In this document: piece after piece, positions 8,667-17,926 of the stretch
Numbering within the stretch: the first letter of the stretch is position 1
How the letters are laid out: the number at the start of each line of letters is the position of its first letter
Source of the DNA: Mycolicibacterium aurum
GTDB taxonomy: Bacteria > Actinomycetota > Actinomycetes > Mycobacteriales > Mycobacteriaceae
NCBI RefSeq assembly: GCF_900637195.1
Contig: NZ_LR134356.1
Coordinates: forward strand, 5,952,001 to 6,016,000
Length of the DNA: 64,000 nt
Direction: 5' to 3'
Made by a program: the position numbers and the translations under genes
The notes under the pieces: generated by a model
What the model was told of the DNA's origin: nothing
Databases searched by the model: none
What the model saw: only the letters and a program-made list of their open reading frames with translations

Positions 8667-9346
8667 TGTCGGCGCAGACAGGCCGTCGGTTACCGCGTGG
8701 GCTGTTCAGCATCGCCTTCGCCGGTGTGGCGTTTCTGTCGGTGTCGTGCGGCAGCAGCGGGCAAACCGCCGACGCGGACGCGACGACGAACACGCCGGAG
8801 ACTCTTCAGTCGTCCGAAGCCCCCACCGTGCCTGACGGGGCCGGCGTCGTGCTCGTCGACCTCGATGACGCCGGCGAGGTGGCCACCTGGACGACGGTCA
8901 ACGATCCCGTCATGGGCGGCAAGTCCGCGTCGACGATCACGTTCGGCGATGGAGCGCTGGTGTTCTCGGGCACCATCTCGTTGGACAACAACGGCGGGTT
9001 CGCCTCAGCCCGCAGTCCGCAGGATCCCGACATGGGACGAAAGGCCGCTGCCGCGACGTCGCTGCGCGTCCACGCTCGGGGCGACGGCAAGACCTACCTG
9101 TTGAAGGTGGGCACCGAAGGGCAGCCCTGGTCCTACGTCCAGCGTTTCCCCACCGAGGCCGGAGTGCAGCGGATCTACGATCTGCCCGTCGGGGGCTTCG
9201 AGCCGGTGGGCATGCGGCTCGATCCCGCACCCGACGCCCCGCAGAAGCTGGACCCGTCGACCATCGACGAGGTGGCGGTCTACATTCTCGACAAGCAGCA
9301 GGGCCCGTTCGAGATCTCTGTCAGCACGATCGACGCCACATCCTGA
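8666..9346 (+). CDS. CIA30-domain lipoprotein
   Basis: The 226-residue protein has a signal sequence ending in the lipobox LSVSC (Cys about residue 28), then a low-complexity Thr/Ala linker, then a CIA30/galactose-binding-like beta domain (WTTVNDPVMGGKSASTITF, ISLDNNGGFASARS, IDEVAVYILDKQQGPFEI). CIA30 domains in bacteria are thought to bind carbohydrate or act in assembly; the role here is unknown. The ATG at 8666 overlaps the preceding stop (TGATG), so the two exported proteins are co-translated and probably work together at the cell surface. Confidence 0.78.
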   Translation: MSAQTGRRLPRGLFSIAFAGVAFLSVSCGSSGQTADADATTNTPETLQSSEAPTVPDGAGVVLVDLDDAGEVATWTTVNDPVMGGKSASTITFGDGALVFSGTISLDNNGGFASARSPQDPDMGRKAAAATSLRVHARGDGKTYLLKVGTEGQPWSYVQRFPTEAGVQRIYDLPVGGFEPVGMRLDPAPDAPQKLDPSTIDEVAVYILDKQQGPFEISVSTIDATS

Positions 9347-9465
9347 GACCAGTTTCTCGGGTCCCAAGGCTCTTTCCGGTTCGGCACAGCACAGATTGGG
9401 CACCCCGCCTACCGACGCACATTCCGGCGGGACGAACCCGGCGGGGCGAGTAGGAGGACGTGCAC

Positions 9466-9615
9466 ATGACGATGCCCAGTGACGCCGCGGACGCGGGCCA
9501 ACCCGACGGAGCCAACGAAGGTCCGCGCGACCACGAAGGTGTCGACACCGAGCACGCCGCCTACGTCGACGAGGACAACGTGCCCCATCCCGGTGACGCC
9601 AACGAGGCCAGCTGA
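9466..9615 (+). CDS. Small acidic protein, 49 residues
   Basis: The short ORF has a very strong ribosome site (AGGAGG about eight bases before ATG 9466). It encodes a hydrophilic, strongly acidic peptide rich in Asp, Glu, Ala and Pro (MTMPSDAADAGQPDG to DANEAS) with no cysteine or membrane segment. I recognise no family. The ribosome site and coding-like base use favour a real gene. It stands alone between the CIA30 lipoprotein and the convergent DUF4010 gene and is probably intrinsically disordered. Confidence 0.55.
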   Translation: MTMPSDAADAGQPDGANEGPRDHEGVDTEHAAYVDEDNVPHPGDANEAS

Positions 9616-9669
9616 CTTCAGGGGCGTCGCTCTAGCCAACAGTTCATCGCCCAAGCCCCGCGCTGATAC

Positions 9670-10923
9670 TCAGAGCGTGGTGACGGTTGCGGCGAGGGCG
9701 ATGCCGAACACGGCAGCGGGTATGGCCATGCCCGCAAGAAATCCGACGCCGAAGCGGCGGCCGCCGGCGGCGAAGGCCAGGACCACCTTGACGACCAGAT
9801 TCGACCCCAGCGCGGCACCCACCGCAATCAACGCAGTTCCTACGGTGATGGCACCCTTGGCGGCGAGGCTGGCGGCGGCAACCGAGCCCGCGTGGGCGTC
9901 GGCCAGGCCTGCGGCGAACGCCGCAAGCACTGCCCCGTTGGGTCCCAAAACGTGTGCGCCCCAACGTCCCACCAGCAGGGCGAGGGTCAACACCGCGGCC
10001 AGGACGATGGCGGGACGCAGCGCGAAAGGCCGGCTCGCCGGCTCGGCTTCAGCCTCGGCGGTTGCCCCGCTGTCCTGATGCGCCCGGGTGGCACTCCGGT
10101 AGACGCCTGCGACGATCGCGACGAGTACCAACGCGGCCGCGACAACAGGAGGCCATAGGTGGCGCAGCACGTCGACATCCACGAGGCCGATCACGATCAT
10201 GAGCTGTACGAAGGTGGCGAGGCTGGCGAGGAGCGCGCCGGCCAGCGGCGCCCGCCAGCTCGTGGCCGTCTTGCTGAGCCGACCCATCGATGCCGTCGTT
10301 GCGCTCGCCGAGATGAAGCCGCCGGCCAAGCCGGTGACGAGCAGACCTCGCTCGGGGCCGAGCGCGCGAACGCCGATGTACCCCACCCAGCCGATGCCGG
10401 TAAGCAGCACCACGAGGAACCACACCTTCGACGGATTGAGTACGCCGTAGGGTCCCATCCCCCTATCGGGCAGCAGCGGCAGGACGACGAAAGCTACGGC
10501 CAAGAACTTGATGGCGTCCTCGAGCTCGACCTCGCTGACAATCTCGCGTGCGAACCGGTGAATGCGTGCTTTCGACACCAGCAGGCCGGCGACGACCACC
10601 GCGAGGGCGACTGCGACCGCCGGCCGGGTGTATGCGAGTGCGCCCAGGAGGTAGGCCACGAGTGCCGCGATCTCCGTAGTGGTTCCAGGGTCTTCTTTGC
10701 TGGTGCGAAAGTAGGCGAGTGCCAGGATGGCCCCGACTCCGACGAGACCTCCCACGACCGCCCACGTGTCTATACCCGCGGCAACTGCCCCCACCAGCGA
10801 CAACAGAGCGAACGACCGCGATCCGGCGGGCACCTTGCGGGTGTGGCTGTGTTCCCGCTCCAAGCCGAGAAGCAGCCCGATGGCCAGCGCCACCAGGAAC
10901 GGTTGGATCTGCAGCCAGCTCAC
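9670..10923 (-). CDS. MgtC/SapB-type membrane protein with DUF4010
   Basis: The 417-residue polytopic protein opens with the MgtC/SapB-like motif PFLVALAIGLLLGLEREHSH followed by RSFALLSLVGAVAAG, then continues with a DUF4010 half (GGFISASATTASMGRLS, FAAGLADAHAGSVAAASLAA). About 12 hydrophobic segments are visible. Proteins of this layout are membrane proteins of unknown function; the MgtC label reflects only the N-terminal similarity. The GTG at 10923 is chosen because the family begins just before the first membrane segment. Confidence 0.78.
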   Translation of the reverse strand: MSWLQIQPFLVALAIGLLLGLEREHSHTRKVPAGSRSFALLSLVGAVAAGIDTWAVVGGLVGVGAILALAYFRTSKEDPGTTTEIAALVAYLLGALAYTRPAVAVALAVVVAGLLVSKARIHRFAREIVSEVELEDAIKFLAVAFVVLPLLPDRGMGPYGVLNPSKVWFLVVLLTGIGWVGYIGVRALGPERGLLVTGLAGGFISASATTASMGRLSKTATSWRAPLAGALLASLATFVQLMIVIGLVDVDVLRHLWPPVVAAALVLVAIVAGVYRSATRAHQDSGATAEAEAEPASRPFALRPAIVLAAVLTLALLVGRWGAHVLGPNGAVLAAFAAGLADAHAGSVAAASLAAKGAITVGTALIAVGAALGSNLVVKVVLAFAAGGRRFGVGFLAGMAIPAAVFGIALAATVTTL

Positions 10924-11065
10924 AAGGACCCCTATTCGCCAAACCACAAGGAGAGTACGTCGATCCGAGTGGAAACACCGGTCCTCTACGTCGACGCAGT
11001 GGCAATCCGCAAATGACTGGCGTGACGACAGTGCCACATATGTTCGCCGAATCGATTGCGGTCCT

Positions 11066-12352
11066 TCAGGACTCCTCGATGATGTCGCGGCGGTAGCGTT
11101 GCGCGGCAAGGGCGTAACAGCCGATCGCTACCAGCTGCATCGTCGGAACAAGGATCAGCAGTGCGCGGCCCAGCGCCTGCGGGCCTAGCTCTGCGGTCAG
11201 TGCATCGCTGATCACGCCGGTCAGGAACGGACCCACTGCGCCCAGCGTCGCGTTGAAGAACAAGAAGATGGCCGACGCTGTCGCGCGCTGTTCGGGGAGC
11301 ACCAGGCGCTGGATCGCCGCGATGGACGGCGCCAGATATGCGGTGCCGATGACATAGGCCAGTGCCAGCAGCCATACGCACAAGGTCTGGCTCTCGACGA
11401 CGAATGCCAACGCCGAGGCGGGCAGCAGGCCCGTGATCAGAATGACCACGATCCACAGCAACCAGCGCGGGTCGCGGGTGGCGAGCCGGTCGGCGATCCG
11501 CCCGACGATCAGAAGGCCGAGAATTCCGAGCACGCCGGTGGCCAGGCCGTACTGGATTCCGACCTCGCCGAGTGACATACCTCGGCTGCGCATCAGGAAC
11601 GCGGGCGCAAAGGTGGTGAGCGAGTATCCGGCCGCCGACACCAGCGCAGTGCCGGCCACCATGGCCAGGAAGCTGGGTTTGCGCAGCAGATCCCACCAAT
11701 GCAGCGCGGCGGAGGGCTCACGCGGCGGTGGGGTGGGCAGGCTCTGGCGGCTGCCGACCACCCACAACACCAGAGGTGCCAGCAGCACGCTGATTCCGCC
11801 CATCACCACGAAAGCCGCCCGCCAGCCGAGGCTCTCGGCGAGCAGACCGCCGCCGAGCAAGCTGGCGGCACTGGCCAGCGGGATGGACATGGTGATGACT
11901 GCCAGCGGCGCAGAACGCTTCTCCGGGACGAAGTTGCGCGCCACATAGGCGTGCGCTGCGGGTGAGCTGCCTGCCTCGCCGACCGCCACGCCGACTCGGG
12001 TCAGCGCGAGCTGCAGGCCGGACTGAACCGCGCCACCCAGCATGGTCATTGCACCCCACAGTGTCAGGCAGCCGGCGATGACCGCGCCGAACACGCCACG
12101 GTCGGCGATGCGCGCGATCACGATGCCCAGCACGGCATACACGATGAGGAACCCAAACCCGTTGATGACACCGATTGCGGTGTCGGACAACGCCAGTTCC
12201 TGCTTGATGGGCTCGGCCAGCACGCCGGGCAGAAAGCGGTCGACGTAGTTGAGGGTGCCGACGAGGGCGAGCACCCCGACGGCGGCCCATGCACGAGTGG
12301 GCCCGTGAGTGTCCAGGGGTTCGAGCGCAGCGCCATCCCGCGGTGTCGACAT
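11066..12352 (-). CDS. MFS transporter
   Basis: The 428-residue protein has twelve hydrophobic segments and MFS loop motifs (NYVDRFLPGVLAEPIKQELA in helix 1-2, RIADRGVFGAVIAG after helix 2, GRIADRLATRDPR in the second half). It resembles the spinster-like/organic-acid MFS branch (NYVDR). The start at ATG 12352 follows AGGAG by four bases. The preceding LLM gene ends 104 bases upstream in the same direction, so the two may form an operon that imports and oxidises one substrate; that is inference. Confidence 0.82.
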   Translation of the reverse strand: MSTPRDGAALEPLDTHGPTRAWAAVGVLALVGTLNYVDRFLPGVLAEPIKQELALSDTAIGVINGFGFLIVYAVLGIVIARIADRGVFGAVIAGCLTLWGAMTMLGGAVQSGLQLALTRVGVAVGEAGSSPAAHAYVARNFVPEKRSAPLAVITMSIPLASAASLLGGGLLAESLGWRAAFVVMGGISVLLAPLVLWVVGSRQSLPTPPPREPSAALHWWDLLRKPSFLAMVAGTALVSAAGYSLTTFAPAFLMRSRGMSLGEVGIQYGLATGVLGILGLLIVGRIADRLATRDPRWLLWIVVILITGLLPASALAFVVESQTLCVWLLALAYVIGTAYLAPSIAAIQRLVLPEQRATASAIFLFFNATLGAVGPFLTGVISDALTAELGPQALGRALLILVPTMQLVAIGCYALAAQRYRRDIIEES

Positions 12353-12455
12353 CGGTCTCCTCTGTGATTCGCTGCCGAACAGCTTTGCAGCACGGCCGTG
12401 AGCTTTGTCGGCGGGCCTGGTTGCGGGGCTGCATAGCCATGGGGGCACTGCGGCG

Positions 12456-13397
12456 TCAGGCGACGGTGGGCACCAGTGGCAGCACGTCTCTGGCGAGCCG
12501 CTCGTACATGGCTCGTGGATCAGGGCCTCCAGCAATGAGGACCACGCAATCGGCGCCGGCGTCGCCCCAATCGCCGATTGCACGGGCACAGTCGGCGGGG
12601 GTGCCCGCGGCGGCCATCGACTGCAGCGTTGCGTCGGTGAGGTCGTTGCCGGCATCGCTCAATCCGGCGATCTCGGTCATTCGTGGGTAGATATCCAAGT
12701 CCAGTATGGGAAGTATCTTGCTCCGAGTTTGAGCGAGTGCCTCACTGGCGTCGTCTGAGACGTTCAGCATGGCGAAAACAACCAGCGCGCCCGCAGAGTT
12801 CATCGTCGACTTCGCCCAGCGCACTGCTTCAGGCGTACAGACTTCGGGCAGCACAACGCCGTCACTGCTTCGGCCTGCCGCCCGAAGTCCCTTCGGTCCG
12901 GTAGTACCGATCAGGATTGAGGGAATGGACGCGGGCGGGAAGCCGAGACCGACGTCATCAAGTCGGACGTAGCGGCCCGTGGTGGTCACTCGTTCACCCG
13001 CGAGCAACGCGCGCAGGGCGACGACGGTCTCCTCAAGTGCCGCCTGAGGCGTATTCGATCGGGCACCCACCTGTTCCATCCACGCCGGGACGCCATGCCC
13101 GATCGCCAGGGTCAGGCGATCGGGCGCCAGCCGCGCTAGGGCAGCGACTTCCATTGCGAGCGTCGAGACGTTCCTGGAGACGGCCGGCACAAGACCGAGT
13201 CCAACCCGGAGTCGTCGTGTGTGAGCCAAAGCAGTCGCTGCCATGACCAGTCCTCCGGACCACCCGAGATCTTCGCTGAACCACAGTTCCTCGAAGCCGT
13301 GTTCCTCAACCCAACGGGCGAAGTCGGGAAGTTCCTCGGCCGGCCAGTCTGGCTCGAACCGTACGGCGATGCGGCAGCCGTTGCCTGTCGTGGTCAT
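12456..13397 (-). CDS. LLM-class F420-dependent oxidoreductase
   Basis: The 313-residue enzyme has FARWVEEHGFEELWFSEDLG near the N-terminus, RLTLAIGHGVPAWMEQVGAR, and SIPSILIGTTGPKGLRAAGR, which are conserved in F420-binding luciferase-like TIM barrels such as MSMEG-type oxidoreductases. It would use reduced or oxidised F420 for hydride transfer to an unidentified substrate. It lies upstream of an MFS gene on the same strand. A perfect dyad (13565-13581) lies about 170 bases upstream of the start and may be its operator. Confidence 0.82.
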   Translation of the reverse strand: MTTTGNGCRIAVRFEPDWPAEELPDFARWVEEHGFEELWFSEDLGWSGGLVMAATALAHTRRLRVGLGLVPAVSRNVSTLAMEVAALARLAPDRLTLAIGHGVPAWMEQVGARSNTPQAALEETVVALRALLAGERVTTTGRYVRLDDVGLGFPPASIPSILIGTTGPKGLRAAGRSSDGVVLPEVCTPEAVRWAKSTMNSAGALVVFAMLNVSDDASEALAQTRSKILPILDLDIYPRMTEIAGLSDAGNDLTDATLQSMAAAGTPADCARAIGDWGDAGADCVVLIAGGPDPRAMYERLARDVLPLVPTVA

Positions 13398-13564
13398 GTG
13401 CTTATCTGCTCCTTCAGTCCCGCGTCAGCAAGGGAGCCGATCCTTGTGTCTTGCGACGATGCTGAGTTCCGCGCTCGGTTGGGTCTGCTCCACGACATTC
13501 TGCGTTGTTTACTGAATTTCACAACGCTAGACCTGAATCCGCGCGTATGTGGCAGGAAGTGGAC

Positions 13565-13581
13565 GTCGTGACGCTCACGAC
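13565..13581. promoter_or_regulatory. Perfect inverted repeat, possible operator of the LLM-MFS genes
   Basis: GTCGTGA at 13565-13571 and TCACGAC at 13575-13581 form a perfect dyad with a three-base centre in the otherwise featureless 277-base gap between the LLM and PPOX genes. The rest of the gap holds nothing I can identify. Confidence 0.35.
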
Positions 13582-13674
13582 AACATCGCGATATCACCAT
13601 TTCCTGCAACGGGTTTCATGAGCGCCTGGGCGACCCCGGCGGGCTTTGAGGCGACTGAAGGAGTTCGGCGGAGG

Positions 13675-14115
13675 TCAGCCCTGGTCTGACGCCGAGTCGC
13701 CGTAATCCCACGACCTGGTTCGCACGGGCGTCACAGAGATGTAGGTAGCACCCGGCCTCGGCGCGGTGGGCCACTCCGACTCCGGCACGCCCCGCATCCT
13801 GGCAGCGTGCCGTGCGAGCTCCAGCGTCTCATCGGCCTCCCGAACGATGCGTGCGTGACCTTGGAACATCACCCCACGGATATCGGCCATGGTCGAGCCA
13901 CTTTCGAGCATGACGCTCACGTTCTGATTGCGCTCGATGTTGGCCACTTTGTGGGTGCCATCTCGCACACCCATGACGACATCACCGCCCCGCCGGAAGT
14001 ATCCCAGCGGCACGGTGTGTGGGAATCCGTCCTTGTCGATGGTCGTCAGGATCGCCCAGCCGGGACGGCTGTCGAGAAGCGCCGTGATTTCGTCGTCAGT
14101 GAGTTTGCGCGGCAT
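13675..14115 (-). CDS. PPOX-class F420-dependent oxidoreductase / flavin-binding split-barrel protein
   Basis: The 146-residue split-barrel protein has the family pattern WAILTTIDKDGFPHTVPLGY, VANIERNQNVSVMLE and IRGVMFQGHARIVRE of PNPOx-like F420-binding proteins (FDOR type). Members reduce F420-linked substrates or act as biliverdin or aflatoxin reductases; the substrate here is not readable. The ATG at 14115 begins MPRKLTDDEI. It stands alone; the 222 bases upstream hold no gene or clear signal. Confidence 0.8.
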   Translation of the reverse strand: MPRKLTDDEITALLDSRPGWAILTTIDKDGFPHTVPLGYFRRGGDVVMGVRDGTHKVANIERNQNVSVMLESGSTMADIRGVMFQGHARIVREADETLELARHAARMRGVPESEWPTAPRPGATYISVTPVRTRSWDYGDSASDQG

Positions 14116-14337
14116 GGGACGAGGTTACGCGGCGGGCAATCGCCACAGGATAGGTGCCGTTCTGGTCGGTTCGGCGGCAACTGTGATTGGTGACCTCAGG
14201 CGAAGCTGATCGGCGTCGCTGACAAGCCGCTGCGGTGAAGGTGTCGGGGGGTTCTGTCCAAAGTCTGTGACCGGAATTCAGGCCGGGTCGCGGGATCGGG
14301 GAGCACGTCTTGGACTGGTCGAGCCGCACCGAGGATT

Positions 14338-15237
14338 TTAGGACCGAGCCCTCGTGTCGAAGTCGCAGAACATCGTGGTGAAGTACTCCGGTTGTTCTTC
14401 GGCAACCCAGTGCCCGCAGTCTGGGACAAGCTGATCTGTCACCGAATTAGCGACCTCTTCACACATCGCCCGGAAGTTTCCGGCGAGGGGCCCGGATGCT
14501 CCTCCAGAGGCCAACACCGGGATGGTGAGCTTGCCGCTCTGTTGGAGCGCGGTGCGATTGTCGTCAGCGTCGCGGTCGAGTTCGCGGTAGATCTCACACA
14601 GTGCGCGCATGGCTCCTGGGGCTTCGAACGCGCGGGCGTAAACGTCAAGGTCGTCGTTGGAGATCGCATCCGGTTGGTAGGTCAATTCGTCGAAGAATCG
14701 GTTGATGTACCAACGTTCACGTCCGTGCGTGAGGTACACCGCGACGTCCGTGTTGGCATGAAAGGAGAACTGCCACGCTGACTTCTGAGCCACGCGCCAT
14801 TCGTAGTAGGCAGTGCCCGGCAGCGGAGCTTCCATGAAGGTGGCGCTCACGACATCATCGCGGTACCGCAGCGCGAAACTCAGAGCCAGTGTCGACCCGA
14901 GATCATGGCCGACAAGCGAGACGGGCTCCGCGACGCCCAGAGTCCCGCGCACGAGACTGTGGATATCACCGGCCATGGTCCACTTGTCGTATCCCTCACG
15001 AGGTTTGTCCGACGCGCCGGCGCCGCGATAGTCGGGCATGATCACCCGATAGCCGGCGACGGCTAGCGGCATCATGACTTTGCGCCACTCGTACCGCGTT
15101 TGGGGGGCGCCGTGGAGCAGCACGACGGTCTTGGTGGGTTCAGGTGGAGTGGCAACCGTATAGCCGATACGAACCGTCTGATCCGGGTCAACCCAGGCCC
15201 GACCGTGGTGGACCTCGATATCGCGCGCTGTGGTCAT
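14338..15237 (-). CDS. Alpha/beta hydrolase (epoxide hydrolase/haloalkane dehalogenase-like)
   Basis: The 299-residue protein has the oxyanion-hole motif VVLLHGAPQTRYEW, the DYRGAGASDKP loop, the nucleophile elbow VSLVGHDLGS (Asp nucleophile, as in epoxide hydrolases and dehalogenases), and the catalytic His in VPDCGHWVAEEQPEYF near the C-terminus. The ATG at 15237 is preceded by AGGCGAGAGGG; a further 19 in-frame codons upstream are not family-like. The Asp nucleophile argues against an esterase. It lies upstream of nothing obvious and shares direction with the aldo-keto reductase. Confidence 0.82.
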   Translation of the reverse strand: MTTARDIEVHHGRAWVDPDQTVRIGYTVATPPEPTKTVVLLHGAPQTRYEWRKVMMPLAVAGYRVIMPDYRGAGASDKPREGYDKWTMAGDIHSLVRGTLGVAEPVSLVGHDLGSTLALSFALRYRDDVVSATFMEAPLPGTAYYEWRVAQKSAWQFSFHANTDVAVYLTHGRERWYINRFFDELTYQPDAISNDDLDVYARAFEAPGAMRALCEIYRELDRDADDNRTALQQSGKLTIPVLASGGASGPLAGNFRAMCEEVANSVTDQLVPDCGHWVAEEQPEYFTTMFCDFDTRARS

Positions 15238-15374
15238 GCCCTCTCGCCTTTCTGCGTGTTTATCCGTGTCGACGGCCATTGGTGCTGATGCCACTGTTGG
15301 TCAAGGCTTCTCCCAGGAATGCACAAGCGCGGAGATCCTCACGGGCGCCATCGAGCCGCCCTGTCGCCAAGGTC

Positions 15375-16274
15375 CTATCGTGCTGCAGCAGTGAGCGTTT
15401 CGAGCTCGGCCGGCGACAACGTCAATTCGGCGGCGGCAAGGTTCTCCTCGAGGTGCGCCACCTTAGACGTACCGGGAATGGGCAGCATGATCGGTGATGT
15501 CTGCAGGAGCCAGGCGATGGCCACCTGCGCGGGTGTGTTCCCATGCTGGCGGGCCACTTCGGCGAGAGCGTCGTGGGCCTTGTCGAGGCCGCCCTGGGCG
15601 ACGGGAGCCCAGGGGATGAAGCCGATCCCGTCACGGTTGCACACCTCCAGAACCGCCTGGGCGCTGCGGTCGATCACGTTGTATCTGCTTTGCACCGTGA
15701 CGATGTCGGCGATCTGCCTGGCCTCGGCGAGCTGTTCTGGGGTGATCTGCGACAGGCCGATAGACACGATCTTGCCCTCGTCCTGCAGCGCCTTGAGCTC
15801 GCCCACCTGATCGGCCAGCGGCACCTTCTCATCGATGCGATGCAGCTGCATCAGGTCGATCTGGTCCAGCTTGAGCCGACGCAGACTCATCAGGACCTGC
15901 TGCCGCAGGTACTCCGGCCGTCCGACCGGCGGCCACGCCGCCGGGCCAAGACGTTTCGGGCCGTCCTCGGTGTCGATCACGTCGGGCCCGTTGCGGGTCA
16001 GGCCCGCCTTGGTCGCGACCACCACGTCAGGGGGATAGGGGTAGAGCGCCTCGCTGATGATCTGCTCCGCGACGAAAGGACCGTAAGAGTCTGCGGTGTC
16101 GATGAATTGGACGCCCAACTCGACAGCGCGGCGTACCACGGCGATGCACTCGTCGCGGTCGGCGGGTTCACCCCAGATCCCCCGGCCCGTCAAACGCATC
16201 GAGCCGAATCCGAGCCGGGCGACCGTCTTTCCGGCAATGTCGAACGTGCCCGCGTTGGCGATCGTCGAAGTCAT
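15375..16274 (-). CDS. Aldo/keto reductase
   Basis: The 299-residue NADPH-dependent aldo/keto reductase has the catalytic Asp/Tyr region FIDTADSYGPFVAEQI, the Lys in VVVATKAGLTR, the His in IDLMQLHRIDEKVP, and the cofactor-binding end IPGTSKVAHLEENLAAAE. The ATG at 16274 lies ten bases after AAGGAG. It sits 75 bases downstream of the SDR on the same strand, so the two oxidoreductases probably form one operon controlled by the divergent TetR repressor. Confidence 0.87.
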   Translation of the reverse strand: MTSTIANAGTFDIAGKTVARLGFGSMRLTGRGIWGEPADRDECIAVVRRAVELGVQFIDTADSYGPFVAEQIISEALYPYPPDVVVATKAGLTRNGPDVIDTEDGPKRLGPAAWPPVGRPEYLRQQVLMSLRRLKLDQIDLMQLHRIDEKVPLADQVGELKALQDEGKIVSIGLSQITPEQLAEARQIADIVTVQSRYNVIDRSAQAVLEVCNRDGIGFIPWAPVAQGGLDKAHDALAEVARQHGNTPAQVAIAWLLQTSPIMLPIPGTSKVAHLEENLAAAELTLSPAELETLTAAAR

Positions 16275-16348
16275 GAGTTGTTCTCCTTCACTGTGTGGTG
16301 GTTGGGTGGTCCCGCGGTGACGTTGACACGACCATGGACGCTCGACCG

Positions 16349-17089
16349 TCATACGTTGTGACCGCCGTCGACGTTCAGGTTTGCACCGGTCACGTAGCTG
16401 GATTCGGGGCCCGCCAGGAAGCTCACCACGGCGGCCACGTCACTGGTCTGTCCGTAACGCCCGAGCGCTGTCACATTCTTCAGGGCCGCGGCGAAATCGC
16501 CTTCGTCCGGATTCATGTCGGTGTTGATCGGACCCGGCTGGACGTTGTTCACGGTGATGCCGCGCGGGCCGAGCTCGCGGGCCAGCCCGCGGGTGAAGGA
16601 CGACACCGCTCCCTTGGTCATCGCGTACACCGACAGTTCGGGAACCGGGACCCGGTCGGCGTTGATGCTGCCGATGTTGATGATGCGCCCACCGTCGCCC
16701 AGATGTTTGAGCGAGCTGTGAGTTGTCCAGAACGGGCCACCGATGTTGATTGCCACCAGCCGGTCGTACTGCTCCTGGGTGAACTCTTCGATCGGCGCCT
16801 TCACAGCGATGCCGGCGTTGTTCACCACAATGTCCATGCCACCGAGCTCGGCGGCGGCGGTGTCGACGGCGGCCGCAGCCTGAGTCGGATCGGCAACGTC
16901 AGCGTGGATCGCCACGGCCTTCGCGCCGTGCGCGGTCACGTCGGCGAGGAGCTCGTCCGCCTCCGCTTTTGACGCCGAAAAGGTGAAGGCCACCGCGGCG
17001 CCGTCGGCGGTCAGTCGCCGCACGATCCCCGCTCCGATGCCCCGCGATCCCCCGGTGACCAGTGCCCGTCGTCCCGACAGTGAGCTCAT
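16349..17089 (-). CDS. SDR-family oxidoreductase
   Basis: The 246-residue classical short-chain dehydrogenase has the nucleotide motif TGGSRGIGAGI (residues about 12-22), NNAG, catalytic Ser/Tyr/Lys in INIGSINADRVPVPELSVYAMTKGA, and a C-terminal GANLNVDGGHNV. The arrangement fits FabG-like NADP enzymes; the substrate is unknown. It is divergent from the TetR gene, with a TACTTAGTA dyad in the shared 118-base promoter, so it is probably the first gene repressed by that regulator. Confidence 0.87.
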   Translation of the reverse strand: MSSLSGRRALVTGGSRGIGAGIVRRLTADGAAVAFTFSASKAEADELLADVTAHGAKAVAIHADVADPTQAAAAVDTAAAELGGMDIVVNNAGIAVKAPIEEFTQEQYDRLVAINIGGPFWTTHSSLKHLGDGGRIINIGSINADRVPVPELSVYAMTKGAVSSFTRGLARELGPRGITVNNVQPGPINTDMNPDEGDFAAALKNVTALGRYGQTSDVAAVVSFLAGPESSYVTGANLNVDGGHNV

Positions 17090-17124
17090 TGTCCGCGCCT
17101 CTCTGCGATTACGAACCGATGTGT

Positions 17125-17133
17125 TACTTAGTA
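17125..17133. promoter_or_regulatory. Short dyad TACTTAGTA in the SDR/TetR divergent promoter
   Basis: The nine-base palindrome lies between the two divergent starts (17089 and 17208), where a TetR autoregulator would bind. The motif is AT-rich relative to its surroundings. Its use as the operator is inferred from position. Confidence 0.4.
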
Positions 17134-17207
17134 CAGTGAGCTCAAGGCCGGTGACTGACGGGTTTAATCCCAGTGTGACGGGCATCACAGGAGAAGGGCG
17201 GTGCGGC

Positions 17208-17765
17208 GTGGCAGTCGGGCGGCCGCGAGAATTCGATCCTGACCAGGTCGAAGAAGCGGCGATGAAACTGTTCTGGCAGCACGGCTTCGACGGGGTATCG
17301 ATCTCCGACGTGACGGCTGTGACCGGCGTCAACCGACGCAGCATTTACGCCGAGTTCGGAAGCAAGGAGAAGCTGTTCATGCGGGCTGCGGAGCGTTACC
17401 TCGCGGGGCCGAGCGGCTACGTGACTGATGCGCTGACCCGGCCGACGGCCCGTGAGGTCGCCGAAGCCATGGTGCACGGTGCCGCCAACCTCGTCAGCGG
17501 CGCCATCCCCGGGTGCCTGACTACCGTCGGCGAAGCCCCCGGTCTGGCCGAGTTACGGGAAGCGATTGTGCGCCGACTCGCCGAACGATTCGACGCTGCG
17601 GTCGCCGACGGCGAGCTCTTCGGCGTCGACACTGTGGTGCTGGCGCGCTGGATTGTTGCAGTAGGCCAAGGTATTTCGGTTCAAGCCCGCAGTGGCGCCA
17701 GTCGCGCCGAACTTTTCGCCGTAGCCGACCTGGCAATGGCGGGATGGCCGGGAACGGGCGCCTAG
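17208..17765 (+). CDS. TetR-family repressor
   Basis: The 185-residue protein has an N-terminal HTH (KLFWQHGFDGVSISDVTAVT, then VNRRSIYAEFGSKEKLFMRA), the AcrR/TetR pattern, with a helical ligand domain containing GCLTTVGEAP typical of the YcdC/TetR_C_16-like group. The GTG at 17208 (VAVGRPREFD) is preferred since the family starts near GRPREFD; an in-frame GTG lies at 17175. It is divergent from the SDR-AKR operon, the likely target. The 161 bases downstream to the MerR gene hold nothing recognisable. Confidence 0.85.
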   Translation: MAVGRPREFDPDQVEEAAMKLFWQHGFDGVSISDVTAVTGVNRRSIYAEFGSKEKLFMRAAERYLAGPSGYVTDALTRPTAREVAEAMVHGAANLVSGAIPGCLTTVGEAPGLAELREAIVRRLAERFDAAVADGELFGVDTVVLARWIVAVGQGISVQARSGASRAELFAVADLAMAGWPGTGA

Positions 17766-17926
17766 TGCGCCAACGCCAGGACGGCGCAGCGCGGCGACGC
17801 GACTCCCGCGGGGACAACTCGCCAGCGGCCGTGCCACTGGGAGAAGTGGCCGTTCTGGTCGGGAGTCCGGTATGGGATGGTCTGTGTGACAGCGTGTTTC
17901 GCGGAGGGACTGGCGGCGGGTTGCCT

